Under the pieces are notes generated by a model. It had not been told where the DNA came from and searched no databases. It saw only the letters and a list, made by a program, of their open reading frames with translations. A stretch of DNA of 7,455 bases from an uncultured bacterium (lineage in GTDB: Bacteria > Actinomycetota > Coriobacteriia > Coriobacteriales > Coriobacteriaceae), in assembly GCA_905215275.1 (NCBI GenBank), contig CAJMPE010000098.1, positions 1-7,455 on the forward strand. The letters run 5' to 3'. Positions 1-5,715 of this stretch are shown piece by piece; the stretch's first letter is position 1, and each line of letters begins with the position of its first letter. The position numbers and the translations under genes are program-made.

Positions 1-1
1 G

Positions 2-2233
2 CCCGCCGTTGATCCGGGCGAGACCGTCGTTACGCTCGATGCCGTTGAGCCGACGTCCGAGCCCGCACCTGCACCCGAGACCGTCACCGACCCCGGCGAG
101 ACCGTCGTCACGCTGGACGCTGTCGATGCAGATCCCGGCGAGACCGTGGTGACCCTCGACGCCGCAGACCCGGAGTCGGACGCCCCGACAGACACCGCCG
201 AGGCACAAGCCGATCAGACCGACCCCGGTGAGACGGTTGTCACGCTCGATGCCGTTGAGCCCGCAACTGAGCCCGCGGCCGAGCAAACCACCGAGCCGCA
301 GCCCGCAACCGACCCCGAGCCGGCGGCCGAGCCCGTCGTCATCGACGACGCCGCACCCGTTGACGTCGCCGAGGCCAACGAGATCTTCGAGACCGACGAC
401 AACGCAGCCGTCGCCGTCTCTTTCCCCGGCGACGATGCAGCCGAGCCCGCGGCCGTCGCCGACGACCCCACTACGCTCGTCAACGTCAACGACGACCCCA
501 CCACCATCGCCGAGTTCGACGAGGATGCCCAGGCGACCGCCGAGGCCATGGAGTCGCTCGGCGTGGCACACCCCCCGGCTGGTGCCCCCGTCGTCGACCT
601 GCCGCAGCAGCAGATGACCGACACCACCATGCAGGCGGCGCCTATTCCGCAGCCCCAGCCCCAACCGCAGATGCCCATGCCCCAGCAGCCGCAGCAAAAG
701 AAGCGCCGCTGGCCGGTCTTCGCGGGCCTTGGCCTGGTCGCCGCCGGTGCCGCCGTGGCAGCCATCCTGCTACTCACGCCCAACGCCAACGCCGTCGAGA
801 TCACCTCGGGCAGCCAGGACGCCGTCGTGTGCACGGTCGACACCAAGGTCCTGCCCAAAAAGAAGGACCGCGTGATCCACAGCTACACCGCGACCCTCAC
901 ACCCAAGAACGGCGGCAAGAGCTACAAGATTAAGGTCAAGGGCGACGACGGCTTTACGATCGGCGACTTTGGCAAGGTCAAGCCCGGCGATTACAGCTGC
1001 AAGATCGAGGACACCAAGGGCAATACGGTCCAAAACTTCAACACCACCGTGGTTAAGAAGGACAACACCAGCGCCGAGAAGCCTGCCGAGAGCGTGACCG
1101 TCAACACCCCCAAGAAGGACGACGACGCCTCTACCAGCACGGACAACGGCAGTTCCTCGGACACGACCTCCAAGGACGACACCAGCAGCGACGACGCCAG
1201 CAAGGACGACTCCACGACCGAGGACGATTCGAGCACGTCGAGCGACAGCACGAGCAGCTCCAAGCCCAGCAAGTCCGACAAGAAGACCGACACGTCCAAG
1301 GACACCACGAACACCACCGCGCCCGCCACGATTGACGACGCGACCTACAAGGCCGCCTGCACGGCTTACAAGAGCAAGCTCAACAGCCTGATCAAGAAGT
1401 ATGGCGAGCCCGAGCTTGTCTCGACCGGCACGAACGACTACCAGATCAGCGGCGTCCAGTTTGCCCAGCTCGTCGACTTTAACGGCGACGGCCTCGAGGA
1501 ACTCGTGACCGTTCACTCCAAGACCAAGGCAAAGTCCTTCAACAAGAAGACGCGCCTTTCGAACGGCGACTACGTCCTCGACGTGTGGGGCTACAACGGC
1601 AAGAAAGTCGTCAATCTCTACAGCGGCTCACCGGAGGCGTCCAACGGCGGCTATGTCTTTGTAACCTTTAAGACCATGATCGGCGACTCGAGCAATCACG
1701 TCTATCTGACCCAGCTCATGTCCGACGACACGGCCGTGCTCGTTGACGACGATGCCGAGTACAAGTATTTCACCTACGACGGCACTGAGTTTAAGGCCGC
1801 CGAAGTCGAGCTCCACGGCGACGACTTCAACTACCAGAGCGCCTTCCTCATCAAGGGCTACAGCGACAACCTGGAGGACCAGGACGCCTCTGCCCCGGAG
1901 GGCGCCATCGACACCTCCAAGCTCAACCTCAATAACACGGTCGATACCGTCGAGCAAACACTCATGGCGCTCACCACCAAGATCAGCGGCACCGATACCG
2001 ATGCTGATGCGAACAGCAGCAAGTCGACCGACTCGTCCAGCAGCAAGTCGAGCTCCAGCAAAAAGTCGAGCAAGTCGAGCAGCTCCAGCAAGTCGTCCAG
2101 CTACGACGACTCTGACGATGACTACGACTCCGACTACGACGACAGCTACGACGATTCCAGCGACTACGACGATAGCTACGACGACTCCACGGACTCCGTC
2201 CCGCCCACCGAGTTCACCGACGTCGACGATTAA
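2..2233 (+). CDS. Single-pass membrane protein with cytoplasmic TVVTLDA repeats and exported Ig-like and DFNGDG domains (5' end outside window)
   Basis: The frame is open from base 2 to the TAA at 2231-2233 (743 codons). The GTG at 146 lies inside a repeat and is not a credible start, so the N-terminus is upstream. Visible order: an acidic Ala/Pro/Glu/Thr-rich region with four DPGETVVTLDA motifs (11-253) and two DDPTT units (461-520); a Gln/Pro-rich stretch; KKRR (698-709) followed by one hydrophobic helix (about 710-778). The positive-inside rule puts the repeats in the cytoplasm and the rest outside. Outside are a beta-rich Ig-like domain (about 790-1060) with one Cys near each end (AVVCTVD, YSCKIED; possible disulfide), a Ser/Thr/Asp/Lys linker (about 1065-1330), a domain of about 200 residues with the loop DFNGDGLEE (1475-1501), and a Ser/Lys then Asp/Tyr/Ser tail. 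The function is unknown. By analogy with its neighbours an N-terminal zinc ribbon is possible but not seen. Confidence 0.9.
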   Translation, partial: PAVDPGETVVTLDAVEPTSEPAPAPETVTDPGETVVTLDAVDADPGETVVTLDAADPESDAPTDTAEAQADQTDPGETVVTLDAVEPATEPAAEQTTEPQPATDPEPAAEPVVIDDAAPVDVAEANEIFETDDNAAVAVSFPGDDAAEPAAVADDPTTLVNVNDDPTTIAEFDEDAQATAEAMESLGVAHPPAGAPVVDLPQQQMTDTTMQAAPIPQPQPQPQMPMPQQPQQKKRRWPVFAGLGLVAAGAAVAAILLLTPNANAVEITSGSQDAVVCTVDTKVLPKKKDRVIHSYTATLTPKNGGKSYKIKVKGDDGFTIGDFGKVKPGDYSCKIEDTKGNTVQNFNTTVVKKDNTSAEKPAESVTVNTPKKDDDASTSTDNGSSSDTTSKDDTSSDDASKDDSTTEDDSSTSSDSTSSSKPSKSDKKTDTSKDTTNTTAPATIDDATYKAACTAYKSKLNSLIKKYGEPELVSTGTNDYQISGVQFAQLVDFNGDGLEELVTVHSKTKAKSFNKKTRLSNGDYVLDVWGYNGKKVVNLYSGSPEASNGGYVFVTFKTMIGDSSNHVYLTQLMSDDTAVLVDDDAEYKYFTYDGTEFKAAEVELHGDDFNYQSAFLIKGYSDNLEDQDASAPEGAIDTSKLNLNNTVDTVEQTLMALTTKISGTDTDADANSSKSTDSSSSKSSSSKKSSKSSSSSKSSSYDDSDDDYDSDYDDSYDDSSDYDDSYDDSTDSVPPTEFTDVDD
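11..253 (+). repeat. Four identical DPGETVVTLDA protein motifs, irregularly spaced
   Basis: The motif is encoded at 11-43, 89-121, 131-163 and 221-253. All four copies translate identically over 11 residues, while every pair differs at 5 to 7 third codon positions. Unit spacing is irregular (78, 42 and 90 nt), and the intervening Glu/Pro/Ala/Thr sequence is variable. This looks like a preserved short linear motif in a disordered cytoplasmic tail rather than a recent tandem duplication. More copies may lie upstream of the window. Confidence 0.9.
461..520 (+). repeat. Two tandem 30-nt units encoding DDPTT(L/I)
   Basis: GACGACCCCAC occurs at 461-471 and again at 491-501. The units encode DDPTTLVNVN and DDPTTIAEFD. 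They lie in the same cytoplasmic acidic tail as the DPGETVVTLDA motifs. Acidic residues before a Thr-Thr pair and hydrophobic residues after it suggest a kinase or phosphothreonine-reader site, but this is inference. Confidence 0.7.
2129..2188 (+). repeat. Tandem 30-nt duplication in the acidic C-terminal tail
   Basis: Two adjacent units (2129-2158 and 2159-2188) each encode SDYDDSYDDS. They differ at the nucleotide level mainly by GAC/GAT swaps and a TCC/AGC serine switch. They follow a Ser/Lys-rich stretch (about 2021-2100) and sit about 15 codons before the stop, on the predicted outside of the cell. Confidence 0.8.
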
Positions 2234-2260
2234 CGCCGAGCGCCACAGTCTCATTGCACA

Positions 2261-2302
2261 AAGAAGTGCCCCGTTTCCACCAGGGAAACGGGGCACTTTC
2301 TT
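2261..2302. terminator. Bidirectional rho-independent terminator between convergent genes
   Basis: GTGCCCCGTTTCC (2266-2278) pairs perfectly with GGAAACGGGGCAC (2284-2296) around a 5-nt ACCAG loop. The flanks AAGAA and TTCTT extend the stem with one bulged T. T-rich sequence follows the stem on the plus strand and A-rich sequence precedes it, giving a T-rich tract on the minus strand. It sits 27 nt after the plus-strand stop and 10 nt after the minus-strand stop, so it can end both convergent genes. Confidence 0.9.
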
Positions 2303-2312
2303 GTAAGCGAAA

Positions 2313-3527
2313 CTATTTAATGTAAATCGAATCGATGATGTACTCCCAATCCGAATCACCCGAAAGCGAATCGTACGATCCGAGCCACAGATTGGTCGAT
2401 TTACCCACGTTGTTCGTCTTCCCAATCGTGTTAAACCCCGAGCTGAAGTGGTTGGAGATCATCAGCGTTCCCACCGTGTTGCCATCGTGGACAATCGTGT
2501 AATCGACCCACAAACCGTTCTTGACGCCGCTGTACGTGCCCTGTGAGGTCTTTACGTCCCAGTCGCTCCCCCAGTCCTCGGGAACTTCGAACGTAAACAC
2601 GTCGCCGTCGTAGGTGCGGCTCTTGCGGCTCGCCTCCGAGACGGCCGCGTTATAGCTCGCGACCGCGCCGTTGCGCGCCGAAGAAGCCAAGCCCACCAGA
2701 CGATCGGCCTCGTCCTTGTCGTCGCAGCCACCCTGGCGCGCGTAATTCTGCGCCATGGTGATCTCGCCGGGCTCAACATCCACGGCATTGATCGGATCGC
2801 CGAGCTCAAACTTGGCATTCTCGCGCAGGTCGAGCTTCTCGCCCTTCTTGAGCGCGTCACCCAGCTTAATGCTCACCGAAACGTTGGGTACGTCCCAAAT
2901 CTCGCCATCGGCGCCCAAGGGCGACGCGGCCACTGCAAGGCTGTAGCTGCCCTGCATGAGCTTGATACCGTTGCCGTCGCTATCGACATAAAAGACCGTA
3001 TCCACGTCCTTGCCGTCAACGTCGGTTCCCGTCACGTGCACCGGCAACTTGGTAGCGCCGGTATCGGTATCCCACTGCATGCCGGTCGCCGTGATGCGCA
3101 CCGAGTGCTTGGAGTGCTTGACGGCCTCTTCTTCCTTCTTCTTTTCGATACGCTCAATCTCGGCCTGTTGCGGGCGATACACGCCAAAGTAATAGCCGGC
3201 GCCGCCACCCGCAAGGATAGCCGCCAGCACGCCAACGGTGATCAGCGCAGCCTTCTTGCCGTTCTTCTTGGGCTGCTGCGGACCAGGACCGCCTGCACCC
3301 ATGTCGTAGACACCCGGTACGTCGACCGGCGGCATATAGGGCGGCAAGTCGCTGGTGCCAGTAACAGAAGCCGGCTGCCCATAGCCCTGCTGCGTCTGAC
3401 CAGGCTGCTGGTACGTCGGCTGTGCCGGAGCAGCATCAGCGGGCCCAAACTCCTCCATAGGGGCGCCGCAGCTGATGCAAAAGTGCTGGCCGTCGGGTAC
3501 ATACGAACCGCATTTAGTGCAAAACAT
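2313..3527 (-). CDS. Zinc-ribbon single-pass membrane protein with two exported beta-rich domains
   Basis: 404 residues, ATG at 3527-3525, preceded by AAGGGAG six bases upstream; stop TAG at 2313-2315. Cys3, Cys6, Cys17 and Cys20 form a C-X2-C-X10-C-X2-C ribbon (MFCTKCG, FCISCG), expected to bind one zinc ion. Residues 25-86 are a Pro/Gln/Gly/Ala linker. KKNGKK precedes a membrane helix at about 93-118, which places the ribbon inside and the remainder outside. A charged Glu/Lys stalk (about 120-140) leads to a beta-rich domain (about 141-225, with DSDGNG and an L-x-x-G-x-Y strand). After a helical segment comes a C-terminal domain (about 305-404) opening DGDVFTFEVPEDW, a pattern I have seen in exported proteins of Gram-positive bacteria, where its role is unknown. 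It appears to be its own transcription unit. Function not known; a sensor or envelope adaptor is a guess. Confidence 0.9.
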   Translation of the reverse strand: MFCTKCGSYVPDGQHFCISCGAPMEEFGPADAAPAQPTYQQPGQTQQGYGQPASVTGTSDLPPYMPPVDVPGVYDMGAGGPGPQQPKKNGKKAALITVGVLAAILAGGGAGYYFGVYRPQQAEIERIEKKKEEEAVKHSKHSVRITATGMQWDTDTGATKLPVHVTGTDVDGKDVDTVFYVDSDGNGIKLMQGSYSLAVAASPLGADGEIWDVPNVSVSIKLGDALKKGEKLDLRENAKFELGDPINAVDVEPGEITMAQNYARQGGCDDKDEADRLVGLASSARNGAVASYNAAVSEASRKSRTYDGDVFTFEVPEDWGSDWDVKTSQGTYSGVKNGLWVDYTIVHDGNTVGTLMISNHFSSGFNTIGKTNNVGKSTNLWLGSYDSLSGDSDWEYIIDSIYIK

Positions 3528-3581
3528 AAGGTTCTCCCTTACTACAAATCCTTATCTCAGAGTGTAACCCGCGCCCCGGCA

Positions 3582-3597
3582 GCAACGTTGCGCAACA
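3582..3597. promoter_or_regulatory. Candidate operator: overlapping palindromes with GTTGCGCAAC
   Basis: GTTGCGCAAC (3587-3596) is a perfect 10-bp palindrome. It overlaps a second one, GCAACGTTGC (3582-3591), so the pentamer GTTGC alternates in orientation three times. The 11-mer GTTGCGCAACA recurs at 4702-4712 ahead of the neighbouring gene. The site lies about 64 nt upstream of the 3527 start codon. A weak -10-like TACACT (minus strand, 3566-3561) lies downstream, but I see no matching -35. The regulator is unknown; CpG-centred palindromes are common among LacI-family operators. Confidence 0.5.
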
Positions 3598-3613
3598 ATT
3601 GCCACGCCATAGC

Positions 3614-3643
3614 AAAAGGCCCCGCGGAAGATCCGCAGGGCCT
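3614..3643 (-). terminator. Rho-independent terminator of the four-helix zinc-ribbon gene
   Basis: Read on the minus strand, AGGCCC and GCGGA pair with TCCGC and GGGCCT across a 3-nt loop, with one mismatch between the two stem blocks (11 pairs). TTTTGCT follows. It lies 59 nt downstream of the stop at 3702-3704 and upstream of the next minus-strand gene, separating the two transcription units. Confidence 0.8.
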
Positions 3644-3701
3644 ACGATAGTCTCCTGTAAACGGGGCCGAGTCTAGCCCGCCAGCAGGCGTATCGACGAA
3701 A

Positions 3702-4604
3702 TTAGTCCTCCTTGAGGACAAAGGAGCACACCAGGCCGGCAGCCGAAAAGATGAGCGTGAGGATGGCGCCGAATGCAGGCTGGATAAACGGCTTGATGGA
3801 CGCGATGATTCCGGCCGTGCTGCTGCTACCCATCGAGGTAAAAGCCGAAACCAGGTTGCTCTCGATCTGACCATTAACGACAAAGGACGCGATCACGCAG
3901 ACCAGCGAAATGGCGGCAGTGGCGCCAAAAGCGGCAATCAGAACGACGTCGTTCTTCTTGACAAACTTGAGGACGACGCCGGCAATCAGTGCAGCCAGGC
4001 AGGCAATCCACAGCACAAAGAAGATGGTGAGGACGTTGGCCGCCAGATTAATGGAGCCCACGGCGCTCTGGGCCTGCTGCAGTGCCGGAAGATCGGCATA
4101 GCTCGACATCTGCGTAATATAGGTATTGGCCGCCGATGCGATACCACGCAGGCTACCGGAAAGGCTAAAGACGTGCGGCATATCGAACGAGGTGTTGATG
4201 AATGCCTTGAAGGCGCCGCCCAGCTGCTGCTCGATCATAGCGGTGCTCGAGCCGCTCGCAGTCTGCTGCAGGGCATAGTCGAGGCCCTTGTCGGCAAACG
4301 GCAGCGCGACCCACGGCTGGAACATGCAGACGAACGATGCCACGGCGCCGCCAAGCATGGCGAGGGAACGCTTGCCAAAGCCCGTCGCCGCCGACAGTGT
4401 ACCCTGGAAGTTGGAACCGGAGCTGCCAAGCCCGTGATGCGCGGCGGGTGCAGGTGCGGGCGCGGCAAAAGGCTGCTGCGGAGCCGGAGCCTGACGGGCA
4501 GGAGCTGCCTGAGGCGCAGAAGAAGCACCAACCATAGACTGACCGCAGTTACCGCAGAAGACGGCGCCATCGGGCTGCTGGGCTCCACAATGAGGACAAA
4601 ACAT
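3702..4604 (-). CDS. Zinc-ribbon polytopic membrane protein (about four helices)
   Basis: 300 residues, ATG at 4604-4602 after AAAGGGG and six bases; stop TAA at 3702. Cys3, Cys6, Cys17 and Cys20 (MFCPHCG, FCGNCG) make the same C-X2-C-X10-C-X2-C ribbon as the neighbours. Residues 26-57 are an Ala/Pro/Gln linker. Predicted helices lie at about 80-100 (ending in PWVALPF), 188-214, 219-243 and 277-297. A large loop of about 85 residues (104-187) sits between helices 1 and 2 and is probably outside if the ribbon is cytoplasmic. The protein ends in LKED, with no further domain. No transporter or enzyme motif is visible, so the function is unknown. It is bounded by hairpins on both sides and preceded by the GTTGCGCAAC box, so it is probably transcribed alone. 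Confidence 0.9.
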   Translation of the reverse strand: MFCPHCGAQQPDGAVFCGNCGQSMVGASSAPQAAPARQAPAPQQPFAAPAPAPAAHHGLGSSGSNFQGTLSAATGFGKRSLAMLGGAVASFVCMFQPWVALPFADKGLDYALQQTASGSSTAMIEQQLGGAFKAFINTSFDMPHVFSLSGSLRGIASAANTYITQMSSYADLPALQQAQSAVGSINLAANVLTIFFVLWIACLAALIAGVVLKFVKKNDVVLIAAFGATAAISLVCVIASFVVNGQIESNLVSAFTSMGSSSTAGIIASIKPFIQPAFGAILTLIFSAAGLVCSFVLKED

Positions 4605-4700
4605 TTCATTCCCCTTTCTTTAAGGGAGCGGCCGGGCTCGATACCGCGTCCGCTCGTTCACCTTTGACAGTTAGAATCATCCGTCCAAAAATTCGAAAGT

Positions 4701-4712
4701 TGTTGCGCAACA
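4701..4712. promoter_or_regulatory. Candidate operator: palindrome TGTTGCGCAACA
   Basis: A perfect 12-bp palindrome that shares GTTGCGCAACA with 3587-3597. It lies about 100 nt upstream of the 4604 start codon and 5 nt beyond the hairpin at 4718-4748. The arrangement hairpin, palindrome, then start codon matches the other copy. I see no convincing -10/-35 pair between it and the gene. Confidence 0.5.
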
Positions 4713-4717
4713 TGGAA

Positions 4718-4748
4718 AGCGACGGCAAGTTTTTTACCTGCCGTCGCT
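4718..4748 (-). terminator. Hairpin downstream of the FHA gene, probable terminator
   Basis: AGCGACGGCA (4718-4727) pairs perfectly with TGCCGTCGCT (4739-4748) across an 11-nt loop carrying a T6/A6 run. It lies 37 nt past the FHA gene stop. The tract after the stem on the minus strand is only TTTCC, so termination may be weak or the hairpin may instead protect the 3' end. Confidence 0.55.
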
Positions 4749-4785
4749 CGTCTACAACGTTTTGCCTGGTACAGACCGTTATCTG

Positions 4786-5688
4786 TTAACGAATCTCGAC
4801 CGTAAAGACCTCATTGCCCATCTTGAGCTTATCGCCGTTCTTGAGCTTGACGAGCTCGCCGGGCTCCAGACGGTTGCCGTTGATGCACGTGCCGTTGGTA
4901 GAGTTCTTGTCCTCCACGGCAAAGCATTGGCCCGTGTAGCGTACCAGCAAGTGCACGCGCGAAATAGCCTTGTTGCCCTCGATGCGGACATTTGCCGCGG
5001 AGCCTTTGCCCACCGTGGCGGGGAACTCGGTAATGTCATAGCGGGTTCCGCGCTCGCGGATCAGTGCCATACGCGGACCATAGGCAGAACGCGGCACATC
5101 GGAGGCGATGCGGGGCAGCTCCGAGGACGACGGATGATCCGAGGACGCCATGAGATCGTCGAGCACCGTCACGCCCGTGCTGGGACGGTTGTAGACCGCA
5201 TTGGGCTGGTTGTAGCCGGCAGCCGGCTGGTTAACGCCAGCCGCGGGGCCACGAGGGATCACCACGTTACCGTTGGCGCCGGCAGGAGCGGCCGTAGGGG
5301 CAGCAGGATGCGAGCCGGGACGCACGGCAGGACCGGCGTCCGGGATGTTGGACGGACGGTTGTGCGAAGTACGGGCGGGACGCTGCACCGGCTGCTGAGG
5401 AGCCATACCGGCAGCAGGACGGCCAGCCTGCGGCATCTGGGGCTGCGCCATGGGCGCCACGCCAGGACGAGCCGCCTGCGGCATCGGAGCCGCAGCGGGG
5501 CGCTGAGCGCCCATGCCCGTCTGCGCACCAGGCGCCTGCACGGGGCGCTGCTGCTGAGCAGGGGTACGAAGCGTGGCCGCGGCGGCGGCAGAGGCGCCAC
5601 CGGGCATGTACTTGGCAAGCTCAGAGCCGCACTTTAAGCAAAACTTGCTGGTATTGGGGTTGTTGTATCCGCAGTGACCACAAAACAT
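4786..5688 (-). CDS. Zinc-ribbon FHA-domain protein (soluble, phosphothreonine reader)
   Basis: 300 residues, ATG at 5688-5686 after AAAGGA and six bases; stop TAA at 4786. Cys3, Cys6, Cys17 and Cys20 (MFCGHCG, FCLKCG) form the shared zinc ribbon. Residues 30-170 are a long Pro/Ala/Gln-rich, probably disordered linker. Residues 207-299 are a forkhead-associated domain: TVGKGS (226-230 region), SRVH (243-246) and NSTNGT (262-267) match the family's three phosphopeptide-binding loops. Lys228 replaces the usual Arg of the GR motif. There is no membrane segment or signal peptide, so it is cytoplasmic. Just before the domain, TGVTVLDD (171-178) resembles the neighbour's TVVTLDA motif and the position of the regulatory phospho-Thr in GarA/OdhI. 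It is 27 nt from the preceding gene and so co-transcribed with it. The FHA call is firm; the partner is inferred. Confidence 0.93.
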   Translation of the reverse strand: MFCGHCGYNNPNTSKFCLKCGSELAKYMPGGASAAAAATLRTPAQQQRPVQAPGAQTGMGAQRPAAAPMPQAARPGVAPMAQPQMPQAGRPAAGMAPQQPVQRPARTSHNRPSNIPDAGPAVRPGSHPAAPTAAPAGANGNVVIPRGPAAGVNQPAAGYNQPNAVYNRPSTGVTVLDDLMASSDHPSSSELPRIASDVPRSAYGPRMALIRERGTRYDITEFPATVGKGSAANVRIEGNKAISRVHLLVRYTGQCFAVEDKNSTNGTCINGNRLEPGELVKLKNGDKLKMGNEVFTVEIR

Positions 5689-5702
5689 GGTGGGTCCTTT
5701 CC

Positions 5703-5715
5703 GGCGCCAGGCGCC
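5703..5715 (-). other. GC-rich hairpin between stop codon and RBS of the FHA gene
   Basis: Two GGCGCC blocks separated by one base fill the gap between the preceding TAA and the AAAGGA ribosome binding site (5695-5700). They can fold as GGCG/CGCC with a 5-nt loop. This may tune translation of the second gene relative to the first, but the stem is short. Confidence 0.35.

Noticed and set aside
11..253. CRISPR-like or satellite array
   Set aside because: Repeats conserve protein rather than DNA sequence, spacing is irregular, and they lie in an open coding frame.
770..1516. Minus-strand open frame (248 codons) opposite the first gene
   Set aside because: The Val/Gly/Arg-rich translation arises from the complement of Asp/Thr/Ser codons and has no RBS or domain support.
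146..2233. GTG at 146 as the start of the first gene
   Set aside because: It lies inside the third DPGETVVTLDA copy, has no RBS, and the frame is open with two more copies upstream, so the gene begins outside the window.
3036..3650. Plus-strand open frame (204 codons) running through the start of the 2313-3527 gene and its promoter region
   Set aside because: It crosses the intergenic palindrome and terminator, and shows no domain; the opposite strand carries the zinc ribbon and membrane helix.
4664..4692. Consensus -35 TTGACA on the plus strand with AAAAAT 17 bases on
   Set aside because: No gene follows on the plus strand, the -10 match is poor, and a hairpin lies soon after. A small RNA cannot be excluded but nothing supports one.
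4762..5637. Plus-strand open frame (291 codons) opposite the FHA gene
   Set aside because: The Arg/Gly/His-rich low-complexity translation mirrors the Pro/Ala linker of the real gene, and the opposite strand encodes an unmistakable FHA domain.
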